From Chloroflexota bacterium (GTDB lineage Bacteria; Chloroflexota; Dehalococcoidia; Lucifugimonadales; GCA-002694895), in assembly GCA_002694895.1 (NCBI GenBank), contig NZNN01000062.1, positions 1 through 10,942 on the forward strand: 10,942 bases of DNA, in the 5' to 3' direction. The position numbers and the translations under genes were made by a program. Shown piece by piece: positions 1 to 7,318 of the stretch. Every line of letters begins with the position of its first letter. Within the stretch, counting starts at the first letter, position 1. The notes beneath the pieces were generated by a model that was given only the letters and a program-made list of their open reading frames with translations, was not told the origin of the DNA and did no database searches.

Positions 1-2
1 CA

Positions 3-1802
3 AGAAATGGGTTTGTATATTTGATTATTATTTCTACTGTTTTTGCAGTTATTTTATCAACTGCTAATAATCCTTTTAATATGAGTAATGAGATATCTGT
101 CACTGAAACTCTAGAAATGATTCAGGAAGGGAGTATTCAGGAAATTCTTATTGAAGGAGATAAACTTAATATTACAACTAAAGATGGTAGCAAACTTGTA
201 TCATCTAAGGAACCTGGCTCTGATTTGATTGAACTAATGAGAAACTCTGGCATAAATCCCTTGCAAACGGATGTTAATATTATAGTTAAAGGAAGGAGTG
301 GCTGGGGAACTGCAATCGGATTACTATTTAACTTTTTGCCAATTATATTTTTTGCAGGTTTAATTTTATTTATGATGCGACAAGCTCAAGGTGGTGCTAA
401 TCAAACTTTTGGCTTTGGAAAGAGCAAGGCTCGTAAATTTACAGAAAATAAAACAGCAGTTACATTTAAAGATGTTGCAGGAGTAGAAGAAGCTAAAATT
501 GAATTGTCAGAGATAGTTGAGTTTTTGAAAGAACCTGAAAAATTTCGAAAACTTGGAGCTAAAGTTCCTAAAGGTGTGCTTTTAGTTGGGCCTCCTGGTA
601 CAGGTAAAACTTTACTTGCAAAAGCTGTTGCTGGCGAAGCTAATGTACCTTTTTTCTCTATAAGTGGAAGCGAGTTTGTTGAAATGTTTGTTGGTGTAGG
701 AGCTTCAAGGGTAAGAGATTTATTTGGGCAAGCTAAAACAAATGCTCCATGTATTATATTTATAGATGAAATTGATGCTGTTGGTAGACACAGAGGTTCA
801 GGTTTAGGAGGAGGGCATGATGAGAGAGAGCAAACTTTAAATCAGATTTTAGTTGAAATGGATGGATTTGAATCAGGAGGCTTTAACATAATAATTATTG
901 CTGCTACAAATAGGCCGGATATTTTGGATCCGGCTTTGTTAAGGCCAGGGCGTTTTGATAGACGGGTTGTTTTAGATGTTCCAGACATGAAAAGTAGAAC
1001 TGAAATATTAAAAGTTCATTCAAAGGGCAAACCTATGGCTGACGGAGTGGATTTATCTAAACTTTCAGAGCAAACTCCGGGATTTAGTGGGGCAGATTTG
1101 GCAAATTTAATGAATGAATCGGCAATATTAGCTGCTAGAAGAGAAAAAACTAAAATAGACCATGATGATTTTGCTGAATCTATTGATCGAGTTATAGCTG
1201 GGCCTGCAAAAAAGAATAGAGTATTAAGTGATAAAACAATAAAAGTAACAGCATGTCATGAAGTAGGACATGCATTGTGTGGGCATTTGATTCCTGAAGC
1301 TGATGCTCCAGTAAAAATATCTATAATTTCTAGAGGACACATGGGAGGTTATACCAGATTTTTACCTGATGACGAGACTGCATTGCAGACAAAAAACCAA
1401 CTTGAGGCAAGAATAGTAGTAGCTTTAGGAGGAAGGGCTGCAGAAGAAGTTGTCTTAGGTGAAATTACTACAGGTGCTAGTAATGATATGGAACAGGCGA
1501 CTCATATTGCACGTACGATGATAATGAAATATGGTATGAGCGACATATTAGGTCCAAGAACATTAGGCAAGAGAGAAGAAACTGTATTTTTAGGTAGAGA
1601 AGTTTCAGAACAAAAAGATTATAGTGAAAAACTAGCAGGAGTGATTGACGAAGAGGTTAGAGAAGTAATATTAAAAGCTTATGAAAAGTCAAAATATTTA
1701 ATAAAAAATAATATTAAAACTCTTAATAATGTTGTTGATTATTTGATTGCTAATGAAACAATTGAAGGTGAAAAATTAGACACTTTGTTATCAACATCAT
1801 AA
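3..1802 (+). CDS. ftsH: ATP-dependent zinc metalloprotease FtsH (5'-truncated by window edge)
   Basis: Membrane-anchored AAA+ protease that unfolds and degrades misfolded membrane proteins and short-lived regulators as a hexamer. The frame is open to the window edge: before the TTG at 21 it reads RNGFVYL, the usual FtsH N-terminus, so the real start is upstream and the TTG is not the start. Numbering from that TTG: end of TM1 (about 1-14), a small extracytoplasmic domain (about 15-95), TM2 (about 97-119), AAA+ module with Walker A GPPGTGKT 190-197, pore loop FVGVGA, Walker B with D249/E250, and arginine-finger segment RPGRFDRR 308-315. The peptidase has the zinc motif HEVGH 413-417, with the third ligand probably D489 in SNDMEQAT. 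Every key residue is present, so it should be active. orn follows 23 bp downstream on the same strand, suggesting co-transcription. The C-terminal GKREE/FLGRE/YSEK segment recalls Chloroflexota FtsH (inference). Confidence 0.97.
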   Translation, partial: RNGFVYLIIISTVFAVILSTANNPFNMSNEISVTETLEMIQEGSIQEILIEGDKLNITTKDGSKLVSSKEPGSDLIELMRNSGINPLQTDVNIIVKGRSGWGTAIGLLFNFLPIIFFAGLILFMMRQAQGGANQTFGFGKSKARKFTENKTAVTFKDVAGVEEAKIELSEIVEFLKEPEKFRKLGAKVPKGVLLVGPPGTGKTLLAKAVAGEANVPFFSISGSEFVEMFVGVGASRVRDLFGQAKTNAPCIIFIDEIDAVGRHRGSGLGGGHDEREQTLNQILVEMDGFESGGFNIIIIAATNRPDILDPALLRPGRFDRRVVLDVPDMKSRTEILKVHSKGKPMADGVDLSKLSEQTPGFSGADLANLMNESAILAARREKTKIDHDDFAESIDRVIAGPAKKNRVLSDKTIKVTACHEVGHALCGHLIPEADAPVKISIISRGHMGGYTRFLPDDETALQTKNQLEARIVVALGGRAAEEVVLGEITTGASNDMEQATHIARTMIMKYGMSDILGPRTLGKREETVFLGREVSEQKDYSEKLAGVIDEEVREVILKAYEKSKYLIKNNIKTLNNVVDYLIANETIEGEKLDTLLSTS

Positions 1803-1825
1803 TTCATTGATAAATTTATAATTAT

Positions 1826-2371
1826 ATGAAAGCAAGAAATGATTTATGGGTATGGATAGATTTAGAAATGACAGGTTTAGATTTATCTAAATGTGTCATT
1901 GTAGAAATTGCTACAGTTATTACAGATAAATCATTGAATATTATTGCAGAAGGTCCGGATATTGTAATAAAGCGATCAAAAGCAGATATGGCAAAAATGG
2001 AGGAATGGCCAAAGAAAATGCACGAAAAATCCGGATTGTTAAGTTCAATTGAAACTTCAAATATAAAATTAAAAGAAGCTGAGAAAATAACTTTAGATTT
2101 TATTTCTAAGTATGTTGAAAAAAACTCATCACCTTTATGTGGAAATACAATTTATCAAGATCGAATGTTTTTAAAAAAAGAAATGCAAAAATTAGAAGAA
2201 TTTTTGCATTATAGAAATCTAGACGTAAGCACATTAAAAGAATTATATAAATCATGGAAAGGTGATATTGGAAATTTACCTGTTAAAAAATCTAATCATA
2301 GAGCAATGACAGATATTCTTGAAAGTATAGATGAAATGAAGTGGTATAAAGAAAACTTTTTAAGTTTTTAG
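1826..2371 (+). CDS. orn: Oligoribonuclease (DEDDh 3'-5' exoribonuclease)
   Basis: Degrades 2-5 nt RNA fragments, including linearised cyclic-di-nucleotide products, to mononucleotides in the cytoplasm; known family members are dimeric and metal-dependent. The 181-aa length is normal for Orn. DEDDh residues are visible: D12 and E14 in WIDLEMTGLD, D112 in GNTIYQDRMFL, and H158 and D163 in NHRAMTDILES. The YRNLDVSTLKEL segment (about 129-140) and the C-terminal WYKENFLSF are also typical of Orn rather than of general DnaQ exonucleases. The gene starts 23 bp after ftsH. No Shine-Dalgarno is visible before the ATG, only A/T sequence including TATAAT at 1817-1822. The last 12 nt overlap the 3' end of the convergent nadE. 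Family assignment is firm; the link to ftsH is positional only. Confidence 0.96.
   Translation: MKARNDLWVWIDLEMTGLDLSKCVIVEIATVITDKSLNIIAEGPDIVIKRSKADMAKMEEWPKKMHEKSGLLSSIETSNIKLKEAEKITLDFISKYVEKNSSPLCGNTIYQDRMFLKKEMQKLEEFLHYRNLDVSTLKELYKSWKGDIGNLPVKKSNHRAMTDILESIDEMKWYKENFLSF
2352..2368. terminator. Weak AT-rich hairpin at the orn/nadE convergent overlap
   Basis: AAAACTT (2352-2358), a 3-nt loop and AAGTTTT (2362-2368) form a perfect 7-bp inverted repeat spanning the overlapping 3' ends of orn and nadE. It has one G-C pair and no clean U-tract on either side, so it is a poor intrinsic terminator by the usual criteria. It is listed because it is the only symmetric element seen at any of the three convergent junctions. 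Confidence 0.2.
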
Positions 2372-3139
2372 TTTGTAGACTGGAACAGGCCTCATTTTGT
2401 GTATGTTTGGAGTTCTTATAGAAATATATTGTTTTAATAATTTTTTTTCATCTGAATCTAAGTTTGCATTCTCTTTTTGTTCAGAAATCATCATAGCATG
2501 CTCTAATTTTTTGTAATTAAGACCTTTAAGCTGGTCTTCATCAGTTCTGCCATCATCCCACAATCCATCTGTTGGTTTTGCGTTAATTATTTTTTTGTTT
2601 ATATTTAACTTTTTAGCCATATCCCATACTTGAGTTTTTAAACAATCTCCAATTGGGGAAATATCTACTCCTCCATCTCCGTATTTTGTATAAAAACCTA
2701 CGCCAAAATCTTCCACTTTATTGCCAGTCCCGACGACAAGTCCATTAGTACTTCCTGCAATTTGATATAAAGTTATCATTCTCAATCTAGATCTTGTATT
2801 AGCAAATGAATGTAAATTGTCGTATTTGTACTTAGTGAAAATCTTTTGAATATTGTTGAAAGTATCTGTTAGATCAATAATTTGATGATTTACATTATTA
2901 AATTTTTTTTCTAACCATTTTCCATGCTGTAAACTAAGATCATGTTGTTCTGTAATTTGTTTGATTGGCATAGATACAACAATTGTATTTATATTTGTTT
3001 TAGCACATAAAGTTGATACAACTGATGAATCTACTCCTCCTGAAATACCTATAACCAAGGTTGAGAATTTATTGGTTGTAGCATAATCTTCAATCCAATT
3101 TATAATATTCGGAATTAAGTCTTTAATCAAATTAGTCAT
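2360..3139 (-). CDS. nadE: Ammonia-dependent NAD(+) synthetase
   Basis: Catalyses the last step of NAD biosynthesis: deamido-NAD, ATP and ammonia give NAD, AMP and pyrophosphate. At 259 aa it is only the synthetase domain; there is no N-terminal glutaminase (nitrilase) domain, so it should use free ammonia. Visible motifs are the N-type ATP-pyrophosphatase P-loop SGGVDSS (33-39), the NTRSRLRM helix (114-121), the long GTGNKVEDFGVGFYTKYGDG block (137-156) followed by GVDISPIGD (157-165), and PTDGLWDDGRTDEDQL (189-204). The start ATG overlaps the TGA of the upstream aminotransferase (ATGA, 4 nt). No Shine-Dalgarno is seen, so translation probably depends on reinitiation after that gene. The 3' end overlaps convergent orn by 12 nt. 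Confidence 0.96.
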   Translation of the reverse strand: MTNLIKDLIPNIINWIEDYATTNKFSTLVIGISGGVDSSVVSTLCAKTNINTIVVSMPIKQITEQHDLSLQHGKWLEKKFNNVNHQIIDLTDTFNNIQKIFTKYKYDNLHSFANTRSRLRMITLYQIAGSTNGLVVGTGNKVEDFGVGFYTKYGDGGVDISPIGDCLKTQVWDMAKKLNINKKIINAKPTDGLWDDGRTDEDQLKGLNYKKLEHAMMISEQKENANLDSDEKKLLKQYISIRTPNIHKMRPVPVYKLKT

Positions 3140-4302
3140 AACTTTTTGGTAAATAATTCAATTCTGTTTAGTGCTTCAGAAATATTTTGCTTTGAATTTG
3201 CAAATGATAATCTAATATACCCTTTTCCTTCTTCTCCAAAAGATTCTCCTGCTACAGTAGCTACTCCATTTTCATTCAATAATCTGTCAGCAAATTCTTT
3301 ACTACTTATTCCAGTTTTGGTTATATTTGGGAAAACATAGAATGCCCCAGAAGGAGTAGGGCAGGTTATGTTCTGAATTGCATTTAATCCTTTAACGATT
3401 AAATCTCTTCTAGATTTGAATTCCTCTACCATTAATTTAACACTTTCTTGAGAACCTTTTAGAGCCTCTATCGCTGCTATTTGTGTAAAGCTTGCTGTGC
3501 ATGAATTACTGTTGGTTACAAGTTTAGTTATCGGATCAACTAAACTTGCAGGAAATATACCATAACCTATTCTCCATCCTGTCATAGAATAAGATTTTGA
3601 AAAACCATCTAAGATAATTATCTTTTCTTTTAATTTTGTATAATTTGAAATACTTTCATGTGATCCTTCATATAAAAATTGAGAATATATTTCATCTGCA
3701 AGAATGGTTATATTTTTATCTTCTAATAATTCTGATATTTTTTGCATAGATTCTCTGTCTATAGCGCTGCCACATGGATTGTTTGGGGAATTAATAATAA
3801 TTAATTTGGTTTTATCTGTGATTAATTTTTCTAATTTATTTATATCAAAATTATAATCTAATTTTTCTTCTAGCTTGAGAGGTACAGGTACACCACCAAC
3901 AAAATTTATCATTGATTCATAGATAGGAAAACCTGGATTTGGGTATAAAACTTCATCCCCTGGATTGATAAGAGCTAAAATTGTATAAAACATTATTGGT
4001 TTTCCACCAGAAGTTACAATTACTTGATCAGTGTCAAAATCATGTTTTCGTATATTTTTTGAGTATTTTTTTATTTCTTCTTTTAATTCTTCGTATCCGG
4101 CCGAAGGATTATAATGAGTATATCCATTATCTAATGCTAATTTACCAGCATCTATGATATTTTCTGGTGTATCAAAATCAGGTTCTCCGATTTGTAAGTG
4201 AATTATATCGTTTCCTTGTGCTTCTAACTTTTTTGCCTTAGCCAAAACTTCAAATGCTGTTTCTGTACCTAATTTTGACATTCTGTTTGCTAGTTCAATC
4301 AT
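3136..4302 (-). CDS. Class I/II PLP-dependent aminotransferase, aspartate-aminotransferase-like
   Basis: Fold-type I aminotransferase moving amino groups between amino acids and 2-oxo acids; probably aspartate/2-oxoglutarate, though the class also includes aromatic, alanine and LL-DAP aminotransferases. Length is 388 aa from the chosen start. Motifs in that numbering: LQIGEPDFDTP near the N-terminus, SGGKP (98-102), NSPNNPCG (172-179), PLP-pyridine aspartate D203 in ADEIYS, Schiff-base lysine K236 in DGFSKSYSMTGWR, and substrate-carboxylate arginine R364 in YIRLSFA. A longer frame begins at ATG 4320, and another ATG lies at 4314. I prefer the ATG at 4302 because GGAGA (4312-4308) sits 5 nt upstream and MIELANRMSKLGTETAFEVLAKAK is the usual family N-terminus. 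It is first in a two-gene unit with nadE (ATGA overlap). Exact substrate cannot be read from sequence. Confidence 0.92.
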   Translation of the reverse strand: MIELANRMSKLGTETAFEVLAKAKKLEAQGNDIIHLQIGEPDFDTPENIIDAGKLALDNGYTHYNPSAGYEELKEEIKKYSKNIRKHDFDTDQVIVTSGGKPIMFYTILALINPGDEVLYPNPGFPIYESMINFVGGVPVPLKLEEKLDYNFDINKLEKLITDKTKLIIINSPNNPCGSAIDRESMQKISELLEDKNITILADEIYSQFLYEGSHESISNYTKLKEKIIILDGFSKSYSMTGWRIGYGIFPASLVDPITKLVTNSNSCTASFTQIAAIEALKGSQESVKLMVEEFKSRRDLIVKGLNAIQNITCPTPSGAFYVFPNITKTGISSKEFADRLLNENGVATVAGESFGEEGKGYIRLSFANSKQNISEALNRIELFTKKL

Positions 4303-4307
4303 ATGAT

Positions 4308-4312
4308 TCTCC
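4308..4312 (-). promoter_or_regulatory. Shine-Dalgarno GGAGA deciding the aminotransferase start
   Basis: On the minus strand GGAGA precedes the ATG at 4302-4300 by 5 nt. No such element precedes the alternative ATGs at 4320 and 4314, so it supports the shorter protein. Confidence 0.7.
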
Positions 4313-4330
4313 ATAATCATTTATGAATAA

Positions 4331-4339
4331 ATTATAGCA
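4331..4339 (-). promoter_or_regulatory. Extended -10 promoter for the aminotransferase-nadE unit
   Basis: The minus strand reads TGCTATAAT, a perfect TGN-TATAAT extended -10 (hexamer 4336-4331). Transcription would begin near 4324, giving a leader of about 20 nt that contains the GGAGA and ends at the ATG at 4302. A TTGTAT lies at 4355-4350 but only 13 bp away, so no properly spaced -35 is claimed; extended -10 promoters can work without one. Confidence 0.5.
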
Positions 4340-4347
4340 TTATCAGA

Positions 4348-4356
4348 TGATACAAT
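4348..4356 (+). promoter_or_regulatory. Extended -10 promoter candidate for ispH-comB
   Basis: The plus strand reads TGATACAAT, an extended -10 with one mismatch from TATAAT in the hexamer at 4351-4356. The predicted start near 4362-4364 would leave a leader of only about 11 nt, beginning at the GGAGG. No convincing -35 is seen at the usual distance. The short leader weakens the call. Confidence 0.35.
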
Positions 4357-4362
4357 ATATCT

Positions 4363-4367
4363 GGAGG
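4363..4367 (+). promoter_or_regulatory. Shine-Dalgarno GGAGG fixing the ispH start
   Basis: GGAGG lies 6 nt before the ATG at 4374. The frame is also open from an ATG at 4347, but that would add nine residues not typical of IspH and would place the GGAGG inside the gene. Confidence 0.8.
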
Positions 4368-4373
4368 ATAAAT

Positions 4374-5267
4374 ATGGAATTATTTTTAGCTACACCGAGA
4401 GGATTTTGTGCAGGTGTTGTTAGGGCAATTGAAATTGTTGAAAGAGCTTTGGATTTATATGGCACTCCTATATACGTGAAACATGAAATAGTACACAATA
4501 AATACGTTGTAAATGATTTGGCGAAAAAAGGAGCTATTACCCTTAAGGATATTAATGAAGCTCCAATTGGTGGAACAGTTATTTTTTCTGCACATGGTTC
4601 TCCTCCAAAAGATTATGAAATTGCCAAATCAAAAAACCTTAAAATTATAGATGCTACTTGTCCCTTGGTGACTAAAGTTCATAATGAAGCAAAAAAATAT
4701 AATGGTAAGAAAATAATTCTTATTGGACATAAAGGACATCAAGAAGTTATTGGTACTACAGGACAGGCAGATATGTATGTTTATGATGATAGAGAGGATA
4801 ATATTTTACCTAAGTATGATTCAGATGAAGAATTAGTTGTTTTGTCTCAAACAACTTTATCGGTTGAAGATACTAATAAAGTAGCTAATCAAATTAAAAA
4901 CCAATACAAAAATGCAATTATCAGAAATGATATATGTTATGCAGTTTCTAATAGGCAAAATGCTGTTAAAGAGCTTGCTGAATTGGTTGATTTGATTATT
5001 GTTATAGGTTCTGTAAATAGTTCTAATTGTGTCAGATTAAAAGAAGTTGCAGAATCATATGGGACTAAAGCTTTGCTTGCGAATTCTCCCGATGAAATTG
5101 AAGAAGATAATTTTTACGGATTATTAAATATAGGCATAACCTCAGGAGCTTCAACCCCTGAAATATTAGTAGATAATTTTATAAATTTTTTAAAACCATC
5201 GAAGATTAATATTATTGGAACTGACGAGAGAGATATTAATTTTACTTTACCCGTGGAGTTGCAGTAA
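4374..5267 (+). CDS. ispH: 4-hydroxy-3-methylbut-2-enyl diphosphate reductase (IspH/LytB)
   Basis: Last enzyme of the MEP isoprenoid pathway: an iron-sulfur enzyme that reductively dehydroxylates HMBPP to IPP and DMAPP. Length is 297 aa from ATG 4374, normal for IspH. The three cluster cysteines are C12 in PRGFCAGV, C96 in DATCPLVTKVH and C188 in NDICYAVSNRQ. Substrate-site signatures include HEIVHN (37-42), SAHGSPP, GHKGHQEVIGTTGQ (about 118-131, containing the catalytic glutamate), GSVNSSNCVRL and SGASTPE. The start is set by the GGAGG at 4363-4367. The TAA stop shares its last A with the ATG of the next gene (TAATG), so the downstream comB-like gene is translationally coupled. Its presence implies isoprenoids are made by the MEP route. 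Confidence 0.97.
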   Translation: MELFLATPRGFCAGVVRAIEIVERALDLYGTPIYVKHEIVHNKYVVNDLAKKGAITLKDINEAPIGGTVIFSAHGSPPKDYEIAKSKNLKIIDATCPLVTKVHNEAKKYNGKKIILIGHKGHQEVIGTTGQADMYVYDDREDNILPKYDSDEELVVLSQTTLSVEDTNKVANQIKNQYKNAIIRNDICYAVSNRQNAVKELAELVDLIIVIGSVNSSNCVRLKEVAESYGTKALLANSPDEIEEDNFYGLLNIGITSGASTPEILVDNFINFLKPSKINIIGTDERDINFTLPVELQ

Positions 5268-5959
5268 TGGAAATTAATATATTGAGTTTATCTGATGGTG
5301 CAAAAATTGCAAAAGGAATTACAGTCATAATAGATGTATACAGAGCTTTTACTACACAATCGTTTGCTTTTGAAAATGGAGTTAAAGATATATTAAATGT
5401 TTCAGATATCGAACATGCTTTGGATATGAAAGAAAATGGTTTCGGTGATTTTTGCATGGGAGAAATTGGAGGTATAAGACCTGATAATTTTGATTTTGGT
5501 AATTCACCTTATGATTTGAAAGGACAAAATATCAAAGATAAAACAATAATTCATTGTACTATGAATGGTACTACCGGTGCTAAATTGGCATCTAATGCAG
5601 ATTTGATTCTTGGCGGAGCATTGATTAATGCTAAAGCTACTGTGAATTTTATAAAATTGCAAAAACCTGAAATTGTAAGCTTAGTAGCTATGGGTGCAAG
5701 AAGTACTTATGGAGAGAAACGAACTGAGGAAGATGAATTATGTGCTATTTACATGAAAAGTTTGCTTGAAGAAACACCAATTCAATCACAAGAAATAGTA
5801 AAGGTAATAGATTCTTGTAAAGAATCGAAGAAATTTGGTGATCCCTTTCAATTACAGTATCCAATTTTTGACAAAATACAAGCTTTAAGAATTAATGAGT
5901 TTGATCATGCAATATTATTAGAAAGATCTGAAGATTATTTAGTTTCAAAAATCAAATAA
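5267..5959 (+). CDS. ComB-family 2-phosphosulfolactate phosphatase
   Basis: Member of the ComB family, whose characterised members hydrolyse 2-phosphosulfolactate to 3-sulfolactate in methanogen coenzyme M biosynthesis; bacterial homologues also occur outside CoM producers. Length is 230 aa. Family landmarks: IDVYRAFTT (22-30), CMGEIGGIRPDNFDFGNSP (63-81), TMNGTTGAK (98-106), GALINAKA (117-124) and the acidic EEDELCA (154-160). The start ATG overlaps the ispH stop by one nucleotide, with GGAG at 5255-5258 inside the ispH end, spaced 8 nt. A convergent flavoprotein gene stops 1 nt beyond this stop codon. No other sulfolactate or CoM genes are in the window, so the true substrate here is open; the family call is firm, the reaction is inferred. 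Confidence 0.87.
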   Translation: MEINILSLSDGAKIAKGITVIIDVYRAFTTQSFAFENGVKDILNVSDIEHALDMKENGFGDFCMGEIGGIRPDNFDFGNSPYDLKGQNIKDKTIIHCTMNGTTGAKLASNADLILGGALINAKATVNFIKLQKPEIVSLVAMGARSTYGEKRTEEDELCAIYMKSLLEETPIQSQEIVKVIDSCKESKKFGDPFQLQYPIFDKIQALRINEFDHAILLERSEDYLVSKIK

Positions 5960-5960
5960 T

Positions 5961-7190
5961 TTAATTTAGAATATGTTTTTTTAGACTTGGAATTATACTT
6001 TTTATTAATTTAGATTTGGAATCCGAATAAATTTTAATTATATTCTTATTGTAAATAAATTTTTCAAAAGATTTGAAATGATTATCAAATGAAATTTCTT
6101 TAGATAATAAAATTTTAAGAATGAGTTTATTTGTTAAAGAAAAATTTAATAATTGTGATAATTTTTGATCACTAAAATTAAATAATATTTCTCTCATTTT
6201 ATTACCACGTTTTATTTCGCTGTCAATTTTATTTTTCCATTTAATTTCGTATTCAGCTAAAGCATCTTCGTTGAATGAATTTTCAGATAGTGCCTTGTGA
6301 ATAATTTCTGCAGCTATTTTGCCAGATAATTGGGAATAATATATCCCTCCTCCAGTTACTGGTTTGACTAATCCTGCGGCATCTCCTATTACTAATGTTC
6401 TTTCTGCGTATGTCTTCTCTATTGGTTTGATTGGTATTCCCCATGATTTAATCTCTTTGGTATCTGTTTTTTTAATTTGGTATTGATCTAAAAGATTTTT
6501 CATAAAGGATTTTGTTATTTCTTTACTTTTACCTTTAGTTAAAACACCTATTAATAGTTTGTTTTGATTTATAGGAACTGTCCATCCAAATCCTTGAGGC
6601 CCATATTTTGAACCTAAAAAGACTTTTGTGTTTTTAATATTTAGATGATTTTTAATAATAATTTGGGAACCATTGAGAATATGTTTTTTGTCTAGTGGAT
6701 TTAAATTAATATCAGTTAACAATTTATTTTCCAGCCCGGATGCAATAATAATAGTTTTAGAAGTTACATTATAAATTTTGTTAAGTGATTTATAGGATAA
6801 TTGCACTTTATTATTATTTATACTTATTGATTGTACCCTAGAATTTTTATATATTTTGACTCCGTTATTCTTAGCTAATTTAGTAAGTCTTTTTATGTAT
6901 TCCACTCTGTCAATTATCATTGCTTTTGAATCTTTTGAATGGAGAGAATAATGATTATTGTCAGGAGAGTATATGTCAGCTGAATTTGCTTCATGGTAAA
7001 TTAAGTCTTTATCTAACCCGAATTCGTCAGCACAGTTTTTCCCTATTATTCCTGTACATAACTTATCACCTAATTTATCCCTATAATCAATAATTAATAT
7101 ATCTTTTTGGATTTTAGATAATTCGTATGCGGCTCTTGCCCCAGCTGGTCCGGCACCTATAATAATGCATTGAAAATCTATTTTATTCAT
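5961..7190 (-). CDS. Geranylgeranyl-reductase-family FAD-dependent oxidoreductase
   Basis: Flavoprotein of the GGR / PHBH-like group, whose members reduce double bonds in polyprenyl chains (archaeal lipids, chlorophyll phytyl tails, mycobacterial menaquinone by MenJ). Length is 409 aa. N-terminal Rossmann FAD site GAGPAG (12-17); KLCTGIIG with the family cysteine C45 (43-50); GPQGFGWTVPI (197-207), the expected GxxGYxWxFP-type motif; and second FAD motif VIGDAAGLVKPVTGGGI (267-283). The last 70 residues are basic, rich in K, S, I and N, with no motif I recognise. The upstream sequence GATATAAATA has no clear Shine-Dalgarno. It is monocistronic here, convergent with comB and divergent from the MFS gene. 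The substrate cannot be told from sequence; a menaquinone or lipid polyprenyl tail is the leading guess, and related halogenase or quinone-dependent flavoproteins are alternatives. Confidence 0.87.
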   Translation of the reverse strand: MNKIDFQCIIIGAGPAGARAAYELSKIQKDILIIDYRDKLGDKLCTGIIGKNCADEFGLDKDLIYHEANSADIYSPDNNHYSLHSKDSKAMIIDRVEYIKRLTKLAKNNGVKIYKNSRVQSISINNNKVQLSYKSLNKIYNVTSKTIIIASGLENKLLTDINLNPLDKKHILNGSQIIIKNHLNIKNTKVFLGSKYGPQGFGWTVPINQNKLLIGVLTKGKSKEITKSFMKNLLDQYQIKKTDTKEIKSWGIPIKPIEKTYAERTLVIGDAAGLVKPVTGGGIYYSQLSGKIAAEIIHKALSENSFNEDALAEYEIKWKNKIDSEIKRGNKMREILFNFSDQKLSQLLNFSLTNKLILKILLSKEISFDNHFKSFEKFIYNKNIIKIYSDSKSKLIKSIIPSLKKHILN

Positions 7191-7260
7191 TATTTATATC
7201 TTACTTATTTGCAAAATAAATTATCAATATTGAAACCAAAAATTTGTTGTTAAATATAGT

Positions 7261-7288
7261 TTGATTTCTTTATCAATTCAAATATGAT
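7261..7288 (+). promoter_or_regulatory. Sigma-70-like promoter upstream of the MFS-galU unit
   Basis: TTGATT (7261-7266) and TATGAT (7283-7288) are separated by 16 bp, predicting a start near 7295 and a leader of about 24 nt that contains AGGA at 7309-7312, 6 nt before the MFS ATG. It lies in the 128-bp gap between two divergent genes, the longest non-coding stretch in the window. I could not place a well-spaced promoter for the leftward gene in the same gap. Confidence 0.45.
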
Positions 7289-7318
7289 TAGTTTTGTTAA
7301 TTTTTAATAGGATTATTT

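Noticed and set aside
21..23. TTG as the ftsH start codon
   Set aside because: The frame is open to the window edge and the preceding codons read RNGFVYL, a normal FtsH N-terminus; the gene simply begins outside the window.
3146..3340. 64-aa plus-strand open frame
   Set aside because: Lies entirely antisense to the aminotransferase, has no family resemblance and no ribosome site I can support.
4347..4373. Nine-residue N-terminal extension of IspH from the ATG at 4347
   Set aside because: The GGAGG at 4363-4367 is correctly spaced for the ATG at 4374, and IspH proteins normally begin at that point.
5242..5457. 71-aa minus-strand open frame across the ispH-comB junction
   Set aside because: Antisense to two well-supported genes, with no recognisable domain.
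7191..7318. Small RNA, riboswitch or operator in the 128-bp gap
   Set aside because: Very AT-rich with no stable stem, no clear inverted repeat and no conserved riboswitch core visible; only the MFS promoter could be supported.
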